In this document: positions 23,201 through 35,639 of the stretch, piece after piece
Layout of the letters: every line of letters starts with the position of its first letter
How positions within the stretch are numbered: the first letter of the stretch is position 1
IMG/VR virus record: IMGVR_UViG_3300043438_001827
Location: 40,749 to 104,748 of that record
Origin: a virus
Strand: one strand, 5' to 3'
Length of the DNA: 64,000 nt
Position numbers and translations under genes: made by a program
Notes under the pieces: generated by a model
What the model was told of the DNA's origin: nothing
Database searches by the model: none
What the model saw: the letters and a program-made list of their open reading frames with translations, nothing else

Positions 23201-25051
23201 TCTGATCAATCTGTAGTAAAACCATTCTTAAATAGAACATTTGTATTAGAATCTAGTGTAGCTAACGCCATCAGTAATGCGGAAACCCACATACAAATAA
23301 TAGACTATCCTTTAGACTCAGTAGTAGAATCCTTTAACTCAACAAGAAATACAACTATTTTTAGTAATATAAGAGTAAGAGGAAAGTTGTATGATAATAA
23401 AATTGATTCAAGGTTAAGAACTGGTTGGCTGTCTATAGGAAAAGAAGAAAAATATATATATGCAGATCCAATAACAGAAAATTTTACTGGCAATCTTTTT
23501 TCTGTACAATTAACCCACAAACCACACCAAGGTGCACCGATTATAGTTGATGTTTTAGATCAAGATTCTACTCCAGTAACTTTTTATCAGGAGATAGCAT
23601 TCTCCGATCAAGCTACTCCAGGTAAAATATCTTTTTATAATAAAGAAGTTTTAAAGCCAAAACCAGATAATTCATTCTATTTAGGATACAAAAACGTTTA
23701 CGACCTTTCGATTAAAGACTTAAACACAGGAGAAACAATACAAAGTAATTATGCAACTCCTGGGTATACAGCTCTAGCGAGCGATCCGAATAGACCACTA
23801 ACGATGAACAGAGAATACGAAATCATATATAGAGTTAAGGATTCATACTATATAGACACTGTTAATGTAGGAGATGAGTACAAAGCTCAAATACATTTTG
23901 ATTCTACTCCAGGTAGCTCCTATAAATATGAAGTTACTTATGAGAATTCCGTATCCGCAACTTCTACCCCTTTAGTTATCAACATGGATCCTTTGACTTC
24001 ATGGATAGGGGAAGGATACTTAGCAATATCAGATCAGGAATATAGTTTTGACAGAGTCCAATGCTATATCTCTCCACCTTACGTGGTTAATGATGGACAT
24101 GATTATTGTGACATTTCAATAATTTCCTTAGATATAAACGGAAACCCAAAACCACATCAATCTTTTAATATTACAACCAATAAGCTAACATCTTCAGTCG
24201 GTAGAATAACTACAGACTTAGAAGGATATGGTCATTTTACTGTTATATCAAATTATTCAACAACTACTAAACAAAACGGAACCATAACAGTTTCAGGTAT
24301 CAATTATCAATCTGACCCAACTGCCCACAAAAATAGCCAATCAGCTAGTTCTGTTACGGATATAACTATAGAGATTATACCTCAAGATACTTATGTATCA
24401 AATAAGATAAAGGCAGACGTTGTAAGTAAAAAAATTCAAGCAGATTCAGTGTCCAATAACTTTATCAATGGCATAGTAACTGAAAACGGAATACCCTCTA
24501 CTGATACTGTTATATACTGGAGAAAAGCAAGATATAATCATACTATCTTTAATTCAATTAATTACTCTACTTCCTCTGCTGCTCCTGGGTCATCTAATAC
24601 TTCAGGTTCAGCAAGAACTGATTCTGAGGGTAAATTTTCAATAGGACCATTTACTGCTAAGGATAATTCAGATCCAGGATACTGGTTTGTTGCAGTAGAG
24701 ACAGACTTTAGCTCAACCTTGTCTGCAACCCCTACTACAACTGACGGTGATATAGTTTACTGGTTAGAGGAATATGACTCAATTAATTATAATTATATAA
24801 ACACTATAAATATAGTCGATGTTGTCAACTATGATTCTCAAAAATCACTTGACCTTTATGCCACACCTAACTTCCTTCTTAATTACTATAGTGTAGACAA
24901 AGTAGATGTTTTGCACTCCACCCCAAGATGGTCTCCACCAAAATGGTTTGCCACTAGCAGATATGATCAATATCAATCTGGTAGATTGGGTAATGTCCCA
25001 TATAGCATTAATAATTATAATAATTTAATAAAAGATTATGAGGAAGAATAA
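20257..25051 (+). CDS. Long tail-fibre or appendage protein, 1597 aa, +1 shift, rich in Ala/Ser-Thr-Pro
   Basis: Coding is 20257-20772 (172 codons), then the C at 20773 is skipped and reading continues 20774-25051 (1425 codons). Across the join the protein reads ...SDSQE-GPWLLSTTT, natural for a tail protein. It is strand-rich with few cysteines. It carries about 19 copies of the tripeptide ATP or STP, encoded by varied synonymous codons, and an 18-base tandem duplication near the N-terminus. A segment near 24090-24350 resembles an Ig-like domain. Its stop overlaps the next start (TAATG). Likely a fibre or tail appendage, from position and composition. Confidence 0.8.
20500..20535 (+). repeat. 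Perfect 18-bp tandem duplication inside the fibre gene
   Basis: Two identical 18-base units (20500-20517 and 20518-20535) encode GATANY twice in a row. The identity of the two copies suggests a recent in-frame duplication. Confidence 0.95.
20773..20776 (+). other. +1 frameshift site 4 (CGGA)
   Basis: Zero frame GAG CGG ACC ATG runs 11 more codons to a TGA. Skipping the C gives GAG GGA CCA TGG CTC. The new frame is closed by a TAA at about 20741, so the shift lies in the next 65 bases. Restored Gly is residue 173. Confidence 0.88.
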
Positions 25052-28000
25052 TGAAAAAGTTTGTTGATAAAACTAAAAACGGTAAAGAAAATAGCGTTAA
25101 AAAACTTAATAATTTACCAAAAAATGAATCAACATTTGCTGTAAGTTGGTTTTCCAATAAGAGCATAACACCAGGTAATACTGTTTCCATAACAGACATA
25201 TCTATGTTAATCCCAGAAAATTCTAATCCTTCAGCTTTAACTGGAAATTATACTAATTCAAAAATTTATTATGCTAATGAAGTTGGGGTTTTAGAAGACG
25301 CCAATGGAAACACTTTATTTAATAGCGATAATTTAAGCATTAGTGATCTTTTGTTGTCGGAACAGACAATGGACAGGCAGTATACCGTATCGGATGTTCA
25401 GTCTAAAAATTTTGTTCACTCATATTACATTTCTAGATATTATACATTATTAGACTCTAATTCCTACTCTATTAATGGAATAGAAGATTATGTTCCAACT
25501 CAAAACTTACCTACAAGTATTAGCGTCATAGACAGTAATGGACAAGACTATATAGATCCTATTACTAGAGCTAAAAAATATAGAATTTTACTACAACCAA
25601 TAAACGTTGACGGTTTACAAAAGTCTAATAAAAAACCATATTCAATAATAGTTTTAATGGATGAAAATAGTCCAAAGCGGACTTACTTTAATATATGATA
25701 AAGTTTCAATAGCAGAGAACAATGCTATATCTTCGGCATCATTCAGGTATAAAGAAAATATTAATTCACTATCACTATTTCAAAAAATAAGTGAAGAATC
25801 TGTAGTAGCCGACCTAACATCAAGATCTAAGAAAATATACGCAAAAAAACCGACTACTAATAAAGCTCAAAATATTAACATAGAAAATTCTTTGAATGAA
25901 GGTTTTGAGGTCTTTGTTCCGAAAAAAGCTTTGTCAGATAATAGAACGTACGAAACTTTTAACTGGAGATTAATAGCTAAAATCAATAAGCAGATAAATA
26001 TATCTTCTATAAATTATGGTAATGAAATAGATCAAGAAGGAAATATAAAACAAAAAGAAATTAAATGTGCAGTTTTGTGTACTTCAGCTGATTTAAATTC
26101 CTTTAGAATATCTGGAAACTTCTCAGGATCAAACCCTTATATATTTAAAAGATTGTCAATATCTGATTTTAATCTTTCAAGATACACCTTTACAAATCCA
26201 TTGGCACCAGCAGGAAAGTCCGATACTCAAGCAGAATACTGGCTGGTCGATATAGATAATGTATCTACATTAGAAGATTTTGACGTAGTAGCATGGTCGC
26301 CTACATCTCCAATTTCTTCAGCTAATGGAAACAAAATAAAATACTTTATAGAAAATAAAAACGGCACTGCTATATTAGACTTGTCGGCAGAATCCTTGAC
26401 GCCTACATCTGCGAATAGTATTTACCCATACCTAACACTTAGCTCTGCTACAGTCGAGCTAAACAGTTGGATTTATAACGTTGATAATATATTTATAAAT
26501 GAACAAAAAACCAACGCTTGGCCGATATCTGACTCTATTTTTGAATCTGTTAATAATCAAACATTTTATGGAATTTATGGAAGCAGTATTTATTCCTCTA
26601 GTGGTACAAAAAAACAATATAGACATTTTACCAGCACCTCTATAGCAGCTTCTAATATAATACTAAAAGAAAATACTGGTGGTTTAAACAGACCATTATT
26701 TATTAGCGTAGAACACGTCCCTCAAGCTGACTCATTAGTAAGAGGAAATATTTTAGCAACTACCGCACCAGTCATGAGATATTGCAATAATCTCTATAAT
26801 CCATCTTCTATAGCTGATTCTAGTCAGGAAAATAGCTCAAGTTCTATGATTACAGAAACTAGAGTTAGTCCAACATCTGCAATAGAGCGGACCTATGAAG
26901 ATATTGTACAATGCAGTTGCCGTTGCGGCACTTTCAAAAATGCAGTCTTCAAGAATAACCGACCTTAGATCATCTACGTATTACGTGACTGGAAACTGGA
27001 ATTCATCTTACGTACTAAATGGATCTGTTTTGTTGGATTCCGAAAAAGCACCATATACGCAGATCCAAGATTCTCTTTTCAATACTGCCGGGGCTGGAGT
27101 TACAAAATACTCTAAAAATTTAACATCTTCGTATGGTTCAATATTAGATTATTATAAGAAAATTTGCTACGATACAATACCGGATTCATACAGTATTCTA
27201 GCTCAAGATATAGATTTGTCTAATCTACAAATATTTATAGAAGTAACAAATCCAGATGTTAATATAGCTAATAACCAGCTAGTTAATAACGATCATCTAA
27301 CTGGAGATTTAAGTGACATACCAACTTCTTATAAGCTATATAAAGTACCGCCTACTCAATATGCCGCACACGCTTATGCATATACTGATTCTACCTCTCT
27401 TCCTTTTGTAATTCCTGGTGGTTTTGGTCCTCATATAATTAAGGAAAAAGTTATTAATAGAAGCAGTGATGTTTCTTCTGATAATTTTTCCAACAAATTA
27501 ACACCAGCAACATATAAAAATTATGATTTTAATTTTAATACATTTAGTTCTTATGTACAATCTTCAGAAAGTCCAACATCACTAGATGTTCGATGGGCAG
27601 CTGAAATGACAGCCATCGGAACAGCTACACACAGTGCGACAAGAACAGTTAAAGGCTACACTAATCTAATAACGCAATACTATAATCTATCTGATGGTTA
27701 TTCAGATGTAGATGCTAATGATAAAGCTAGAAAAAAGATTAAAGCAATTGCTGATCCACAAAGAAGAATAGAATCAATAAGAAATAACTTTTTTTACAGT
27801 GGAGACATTGAGATAAATAAATACTACCTTCAATACGGTACTGATCCTGAAGACAGAAAAACAGGTGAATATGTAAAGTATATTCAATACACTCTTGCCA
27901 ATAGTGGTATAGATGAGATAAAAAAGATTAAGATAGATGGAATATACGGCAGGCAGACTAAATATTTTTTATCAATTTTTCAAACTAAAAAAGGTGAGAT

Positions 28001-30761
28001 ATATACCGATGGAGGAGTAGATAGCGAAACTAAATCATATTTAATTAAAGTATGGAAAGATTTATATCAAAACAATAGAGAAAAATTTGATGCAGTAGTT
28101 AAAGCTATACGAAAAGCAGACGTAGAAGTAATCAAATATATATCTGAACATCATAATCCTGATCTTGATGAATTAAATACTTCAGATGGTGATTATAGAA
28201 GAATAAGTTTTTCTGGTTCAAAAAAAGATGGTCCAAAAGGTACAATAAAAGACATTTTTTTTGTTAGAGTTCCTTCTGAGTTTAACACATCAAAACCATC
28301 AGATAGGAATAACTTAGTTATTAACTCCATAAGAATTACTCCTGGTAAATTTCCTTCTGCAAGTAAATATAAAGGTATAAAGATTAATAAAATAGTTGCA
28401 TACAAAGATGATGGCAAAAACATAGTCGACCCTGGAGGTAGGGACACTAACAGTGGTCCAGATTTTGACGGTCCAGATTTAGGTAGTGCAACATTAATAA
28501 GTGGACCAAGATCATATTCTGAAAATCCAATAGAAATACCTATTACTGTTGTTAATGGAAAAAATTATTTAAATTATACTTGGTTTGGAATAGAAGTTTT
28601 AGGTGGACAATTAGGTGGTATATATGGCCCTGATGCTGAGGGCATATCATTAAACAATGTAGATTTTAATATAAGTTACGGCAATTCTACCGCCGATGAA
28701 ACAAAGTCATACGCTATAGATAATGAATCTTTTACTATGAAGTTTGCTATTTCTGGAACCGAAAATGGAGTAAGTACTAATACTACTAAGACCATTAATC
28801 TATCTGGAAGAAACTCAACAGCCTATTCAGTTTCTCCTGTTTCTATAACGTATACCCAATATGACGGAACAACAAGAACGGAATCGCTTACTGGCACTAC
28901 AATAGACTTTTCTGCGAAAAGAACACTTGCACCTCATACGAACGAAGTAGATAGCAACACCACTATTAATGATCAAATAACAATAGACTATACCTCATTA
29001 AATAATTACAATCTAGTTCCAAGTTCATTTGCAATTAGTTCAATTTCTTCAAATGGTAACGTAATTTCTGGAAGTCTTGTAGGTAGTTCTGTTGTAGGTA
29101 ATTCGATAACGCTTTCCACGAATGCTCTTTTGTATACTAATTCCAATATAGTAAAAACAACTCCGAATACAATTAGCAATTATTGGCTATTGAAACAAGA
29201 TAATTCGAAGATAAAAACAGCTAAAAAATCCATTACAGTACTCGATGGATTACTGCTATTATGTCAGCCAAGCGACGATCCTGCTTATTCTGGAAAGCCT
29301 ATTGGGATTAGCGTTCCAACCTTTACTCCTTCTCAATTAGACCAACAAGAGACAAATATAGATTACGGTGCCTTTGTTCTTGAAAACTCAACAGCGCAAA
29401 ATAATGGTATTGTATACGGTTTTTACGATAATCAAAGAAAAGAATTTTTAGGATCTATACTTCATTATATAGACTATCAAAACAGAGGCCCAAATAATAT
29501 ATACATAGGGATCATAGCTGTTGATGCAGATGGAAATCTTGGTTCATCAATAGACTTTTTCGGCCCAAGAAACTATAACACTGTCACTCCAGTAAGAATA
29601 CCGCTTAAAGCTGCTTACCCTATATATTCAGCTAAGTATGAAAACACTACAAAGATTAAAGTGACATCAATACCGTCAGATATTCCAAAGTACGAACAAT
29701 GGCCACTTCATGTGTCTTCTGGTGCTTTTACTAGAGATTTAGTGATAGATCCATCATTTGGTTGGGTTAATTGGTTGCAAAAATATAAAAGAAGAACATT
29801 AAGAGCAAACTACTCTACTTTAAATCTTTCAAATATAGCGTGGTCTGAATTTTTAGGAAGACCATATATTGATATTAAAGATGAATTTCCTATTATTATT
29901 TCAAATAAAAGAATTAAATTAATCAATGCACCAATCGCAGTGATCAATGAACCTTCTTATTCAAAAATGGGTCTTTTTAGTACTTTGGTTAATGTGTATA
30001 AAAGAGATTCTATTTCTGGTCCATGGACAAGAATATCCTCAGACCTTATAAGAAACGTTGATGCAGAGAATGGTTTTATAGACTTTACTTCAACAATAGT
30101 TCCTTCTGATAATAATTTAATAAAAGTATCTTATACATCAAAGTCTAACGGGATACCACTAAAACAAGTAGACGGAAATCCTATACCTATAAATCCATTT
30201 TTAAACAGAGACATAATAGAACCAGATAAAGCTTTATATATATATATCAAGCCAGTTAGCATTTACTATAAAGATAGTTCAGTACAAAGTTATTCTTGGA
30301 AGCATGTTTCAGAATATGATTACGGCAGTGCAATTAACTTTACATATGACAACTCGATATTTAATCCGTACGATTCTGTTAATTTTGACCCATTTGCCCT
30401 CCCAATAGCTCTTATACATACAACTAATCCTTTTACTAGCAATAGCACAACTTTGCAGGATTTAAGAATAAGAGGAGGGGGAATTAAGTCTGAAAAGTTT
30501 AATTCTTCCAATACATATTCAAACATTGGGATATATCAAATAATTAAAGATGTAAAAGAGGCTATATCTTTTTGGGATGTATATCCTCCTATGAGGCAGT
30601 CGTACCCTAAGGGTGGATTTATAATCATAAGATTACCAAGAGAAGTTATCAATAATTTTGAAATTGAAGAAGAAATATATAGTATAATAGAAAGAAACTT
30701 AACAGCTGGTGTAGCTTATCAGTTGCAAGATATGGACGGAAATGATTGGGGTGTAATTTAA
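25051..30761 (+). CDS. Large appendage protein with peptidoglycan-binding domain, 1902 aa, two +1 shifts
   Basis: Coding is 25051-25677 (209 codons), 25679-26887 (403 codons) and 26889-30761 (1290 codons), each join skipping the C of a CGG. The protein is long, strand-rich and Ser/Asn-rich like the neighbouring fibre proteins. Near residues 924-970 there is a PG_binding_1-like segment (GEYVKYIQYTLANSG, IKIDGIYGRQTKYFLSIFQ, GGVDSETKSYL), which in other proteins binds peptidoglycan and so may anchor the tail to the cell wall. The start is coupled to the previous stop by TAATG. The zero-frame product without shifts would be only 215 residues. Confidence 0.82.
25678..25681 (+). other. +1 frameshift site 5 (CGGA)
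   Basis: Zero frame AAG CGG ACT TAC ends at a TGA six codons on. Skipping the C gives AAG GGA CTT ACT TTA. Restored Gly is residue 210 of the 1902-residue protein. Confidence 0.88.
26888..26891 (+). other. +1 frameshift site 6 (CGGA)
   Basis: Zero frame GAG CGG ACC TAT ends about 26 codons later in a Cys/Arg-containing out-of-frame tail. Skipping the C gives GAG GGA CCT ATG AAG. Same GAGCGGACC context as site 4. Restored Gly is residue 613. Confidence 0.86.
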
Positions 30762-30762
30762 A

Positions 30763-33397
30763 ATGATAAATTCTTTACCATCAACAATAAGTGCATTTGC
30801 AACTAGATCAAAAAAGACTATAGGTTCTTTAATTAAAGAGGTTAAAGCAGATAAAGCACAAGTTGCAGAGCTAATTAAAAGCGTTGCAAATTTTTCTGCA
30901 CGGATCTGACTATTCTCCTTCTGTAATCAAACCATTAAGTCCAATTAATTCAGAAGTTTTTGTAGATTTATTTAGAGACTTAGAACTTAGATTTAATAGA
31001 TATTATCAAGCTGCTAATGGGGTGAGCGTTTTATCCAACTCACTTATGGAGATAATGCTGTCTAAGATAGCTAAGGTTGAAAACGACATTTCTTATTTAG
31101 AAAACTTTATAAATAATTATGATTTTATTTCTGGTAAAGATGATTTATATAATTACTCATACATGGAAAACTTTGATAACGCACTATATTCCAACGAATA
31201 TGACGATACTCCAGTAGTATACCCTGACAGAGATGGAATAAATCTTTCTAACGGTGGCTTTTATATTGATCAAAATAGTTCAAAATTAAAGATTGGATCT
31301 GCCGTTACCCCTATAAATTCAATTGGTTTAATAAAATCAGTTAATTTAAAAACAAACTATGACCAAAGCATTTCTTCATCTTCTGATCCATCAAAGTTAT
31401 TTGAAGATAAAGGATCAAAAGTTTGGAGCGTATCCATTAAGTCTCCATCTATATTATCGACTCTTCCTGTAGACATAGAAAAATATGTTAAATATGACTA
31501 CTCCTATATCTTAGGTGCTAAAGTGGTAATGGAAGTATCCTTGAACAAGCCAACTGAGATGGATGTAATAAAGATAAACCCTAACGCCAGTGCCGGGGTA
31601 AAGGTCATGCAAGTCGCCATACTGTCACCCCTGTCTAGTGTCAGCTCCGTTGCCTCAAATGCCGCACAACAATCCGCAAACTATCAGACTACTCTGTTAT
31701 TGAATTCAGCAGTAGACATTAAAAATGGTTTTACTTTAAATATGCCACTTACAAAAGTAAGTAAAATAATATTTGTCTTAAACCAAGACACTTATACTAA
31801 AACGGAAAAAACTTCGTCAGAAAATGAATTAATATCAAGAAACATGGATTCTATTGTAAAAAATATTAGAGATTCTAAAAGAAAAGACCATAATCAATTA
31901 CAGGATCTTGTTCTTACATTCTTCAGAAATAGCACTTCAATTGACGAAGCTAAAAGAAACACTACAAGCATAAACGAATATTATTCATATAAGTATCCCG
32001 TACAATCAAGCATAAAGGATATGAGTATCTACTCATCATTTTCTAATGATAAAAAATCATTCCAAGATATTTATACTGAAAATAGAATAAGAAACGTATC
32101 TCCATTATCCAGAATGGTTGAATCTATTATTTCTCACGTTTTAGGATCTAGATTTAATGCTATAAACAATACAATGTTTAAAGATAATAGAAATATATCA
32201 AACTCTGGACGACTATCAACTATGACTAACCCAGGTTTTACACCAGAGCGTAACTCTAATTTTTCAGATAGAATGACGCAAAACGACGCAGATCCGATAA
32301 TACCTGGATTATCATTCAACACTGATGGGGGAATCACTTCCGTTGCAGATACTGTTAATACTTATCAATATAATTTTTCTATAAAGTCAATACAATTTTT
32401 TAAAACAATCTTAAATGCCAACAGTAGTTCTGCTGTTAATAACAAAGCTATTTTTATTAGTAAAAAGATACCAGTTGATGGAAAAATTCTTGGATTAAAA
32501 GCTAAAATTAACTATGATGACAATAGCCCTGTAAACTACAGTGTAGTAGATTTAAAGAATATAAATTCATATGAATTATCTTTTTGTTTTAAAGAAAATC
32601 CAAATCAAGAATCAGATTGGATAGCAATAGTTCCTTTTGGCTCAACAAAGATAGAAAGTGAAGTGTTATTTTTTAATAGGAATACAAAAACTGCTAAATT
32701 AAGATTTCATTCTAAATCTTCAAATATTAGAGTTTATGAAAATGGTTCTCTATTAAATCCTAACGGGTATACAGTAAACGTATCTTCTTCTAATGTTTTA
32801 GTCAATAATTTTAACGAAAACAGTATATATGTAGCAGAATATGATTTAGATAAAGATAATTATTCACAAGACTATATAGATATGAGCGTTTTATATTCTG
32901 ATACGCCCATATCTCTTGCTGCTTCTGATAACTCTCAAGGTGAATACTTTATTAAAACTAATTCTAATAATTCAGTAAAGCTAGAGAAAATCCCTTATAT
33001 AGATTATACTAAATTAACTTCAGCAAGCTATAACAGTAGATTTGGAACAGTTAACACATTAAATAATTTATCATATAGTCCTATATCAGTAAAGATGAAA
33101 GATGGATCTTTTGCTATTAATTTAACTAATTATATTAGAGGAAATTTTGACAAAGCTTCTTTTTATGAAACATCAGAAACTCTTTTTTATCAACATGGTA
33201 AAGAATTAATTTTTAGTAAACCAATAACTCAACCATTCAATGTTATTTATAATTATATAAATAATAAAATGAGATTCAGATTAATTATTAGAAATAACTA
33301 TAAAAATATTATTTCAGCTGGATCTGTAGATAATGTAGTTATAAAAATGAAAACAAATAATCTAGATCCACTTTCTGAAAGAATGCTAGGAATATAA
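30763..33397 (+). CDS. Virion appendage protein with N-terminal helix, 877 aa, +1 shift
   Basis: ATG 30763 follows the previous stop at once. Coding is 30763-30900 (46 codons) then 30902-33397 (831 codons), skipping the C at 30901; the zero frame stops two codons after the CGG. The N-terminus is helical and coiled-coil-like (NGVSVLSNSLMEIMLSKIAKVENDISYLENFI). A strand-rich part with a KLFEDKGSKVWSVSI element follows, resembling the D-G-x(n)-W entry of discoidin-like domains. Three following genes share this plan. A short GC-richer patch at about 31560-31700 has different codon choice. Function beyond structural is unknown. Confidence 0.78.
30901..30904 (+). other. +1 frameshift site 7 (CGGA)
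   Basis: Zero frame reads GCA CGG ATC TGA, so termination would follow almost at once. Skipping the C gives GCA GGA TCT GAC TAT. Restored Gly is residue 47. Confidence 0.9.
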
Positions 33398-33401
33398 TAA
33401 A

Positions 33402-35639
33402 ATGGCTCAACTATCTTTTAACACAGTATTTTATGATCAATTAATCAAAAAAATACAATCATTTTTAATTAAATTCAACAATAATAAATTTTCTACATAT
33501 CAAGAAATGGCTGAAGAATATCAAAACATTATTTCTGATGTTAATAAATATTCTGGTTTTCAATTTTCCAAATATGAACCCTATATAAAGGGAGAACCAA
33601 CATCTTCAGATAAGTTCAATGAATTCAGTAAAACAATATCTGATGATTTAAATTTAATAGCAAAGCAGTTAGATTATCAAAGCGCACAAATATCTTCCTT
33701 GTATAATTTATTCAATTCAGAGATAGATAAGGAAATAAGTTTTACAAATAGAATTAAATCAAAAACATCTATTCTTCAATTGTATTCAAATAGTCCAGGC
33801 AATGACCTATATTACACTGGTGATTCTTTTGATAATTTAGATTTTGTTGAGATAGGAGCTGTTCAATCTAATAGAATGGCATATATAAATGGCGGATCTG
33901 CAAAATTACCAGTTGCAAGCTCTATAGACTGGTTAGTAGATAATATATCAATCGATCAAGAAAGTTCAAATGGATTCATAGGAAACAACCATGCCGTCTA
34001 TGCCTCAGGCGGTGAAAGCGAAAACTATAAATTTTATTGGGAGAATAATCCAACTTCTGGTTTATTGCAAAATATAGTAGACCAAAGTCCATTAACAATT
34101 TTTGAGTATGAATCTATAAACATATCGAAGCCTACTAGATTAGCTAATGGTTCAAAAGATTTTGAATTTTTATATTCAAAAAATGAAAAAGTTGAAGGGA
34201 AAGACGTTACGACGTACTCTTCTTGGGCTGATCATAATGAAACAGAACCTTTAAAATTAACCATGGTTTTGTCTAGCACTAAACCTAAAAAGGTTAACTC
34301 CTTAATGATTCATCCATATTTTGGTCCTGAAGAAAATCTTTATCCAGAGTTGAAGGTAACCAGAATAACAGCTAGGTCACATGATACCAATACTTTAGTG
34401 GAGCTATTACCTGAAGATATATATATAGGATCCACCATAGTCCCTCAAAGTATGCAGGCTATAAAAAATTATTTTTATGATAAAGCTATAGTAGAATTTC
34501 AAGATGTAAACACTAGAGAAATAAAAATATACTTTGAAGAAAATACCTTTAATAACGTTAAAGTAAAACATCTTTTTTGGAAACCAACCGCAGACACTAC
34601 AGGGCCATTAAGAGGTCAGTCTAGATTTAACCCAGAAACACTATACTCTTTAGGTTATGAAGGGGTTAATTATAATCTTATTTCCCTAATACCTAGGGTA
34701 CAAAATCCAAATGAGTTTAAGGCCAATAACAATATAAATAGAACAGCAGTCTCCTTGTCTGGTACGATACCTCATACGTTCCAAGATAAGTATATTGTTA
34801 AATACAACCAGTACGAAGGCCATGCCACCCCTCCTCATAACGTGGCTCAGTGGGCAACTCCAAATTTAGTTTCCTATTACTGGCAAGGATTAACTAATAA
34901 CGTTAATTCTAGCGTAAATCAATATTTACTACAAACTGATACCAATTATCTTCCAACCCTATCTATAGCTAATGCTTTTAGGTATGACTCTTTAACCGAA
35001 GCAGAGTCGGCAATTAGATGGATTGGAACACAGTTCACCACTAACCCACTTTGGTCTAGACAAAGCAACGGTTATGCTTGGAACCCCGCGTATTTTTTAA
35101 ATATTACAACACAGAAAATTACAGACGATCTATCCAATACCGCCTATAGGCAACAGATTCAACTCCAAAAAAGTTGGGAAATATATGATGCTAAGAAGTG
35201 GTCTATAGCATTTAGATCAATAGAAGCGCATTATAATGTTTATTATAACAATGCGCAAATAGTTTCAAAATCATTTAGTTTTCCATACCCAGTTAAGAAT
35301 TTAATGATTAGTTCCGAAGTATCAAACAGCGTTTCCGAAAGATCATCTTTAAACTCAACAAATAGTTTAAAGTATTATGTTTCTGTTGACGATGGGCAAA
35401 ACTGGATAGCTATATCTCCTATAGAAAATCCATTTTTGAATATACCAGAAGTTCTTTCATTTAATGAAAATGTTCAAGGATCAGTTAAGGTCCCAGGTGT
35501 TTCTTATTTTAACTATCCTCAAATTCCAAAAGAAGTTAGAAAAATAAAAGTAAAGATAGAGTTGAGTAAGCCTAATGGTTCTAATACAACTCCAATAATT
35601 CACTCTTATAAATTATCCGCAAAGGTTGAACAAATATGA
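33402..35639 (+). CDS. Virion appendage protein, helix plus discoidin-like region
   Basis: The product has 745 residues in one uninterrupted frame. The N-terminal third is helical (SDDLNLIAKQLDYQSAQISSLYNLF). It is followed by a strand-rich region with an ILQNIVDQSPLTIFEYE-type element and KPKKVNSLMIHPYF, the same layout as the genes before and after. Two ATP tripeptides occur near the middle (GHATPPHN and QWATPN), like those in the fibre gene at 20257. The stop overlaps the next ATG (ATGA). Likely a paralogous tail structural protein; the precise role is unknown. Confidence 0.75.
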   Translation: MAQLSFNTVFYDQLIKKIQSFLIKFNNNKFSTYQEMAEEYQNIISDVNKYSGFQFSKYEPYIKGEPTSSDKFNEFSKTISDDLNLIAKQLDYQSAQISSLYNLFNSEIDKEISFTNRIKSKTSILQLYSNSPGNDLYYTGDSFDNLDFVEIGAVQSNRMAYINGGSAKLPVASSIDWLVDNISIDQESSNGFIGNNHAVYASGGESENYKFYWENNPTSGLLQNIVDQSPLTIFEYESINISKPTRLANGSKDFEFLYSKNEKVEGKDVTTYSSWADHNETEPLKLTMVLSSTKPKKVNSLMIHPYFGPEENLYPELKVTRITARSHDTNTLVELLPEDIYIGSTIVPQSMQAIKNYFYDKAIVEFQDVNTREIKIYFEENTFNNVKVKHLFWKPTADTTGPLRGQSRFNPETLYSLGYEGVNYNLISLIPRVQNPNEFKANNNINRTAVSLSGTIPHTFQDKYIVKYNQYEGHATPPHNVAQWATPNLVSYYWQGLTNNVNSSVNQYLLQTDTNYLPTLSIANAFRYDSLTEAESAIRWIGTQFTTNPLWSRQSNGYAWNPAYFLNITTQKITDDLSNTAYRQQIQLQKSWEIYDAKKWSIAFRSIEAHYNVYYNNAQIVSKSFSFPYPVKNLMISSEVSNSVSERSSLNSTNSLKYYVSVDDGQNWIAISPIENPFLNIPEVLSFNENVQGSVKVPGVSYFNYPQIPKEVRKIKVKIELSKPNGSNTTPIIHSYKLSAKVEQI

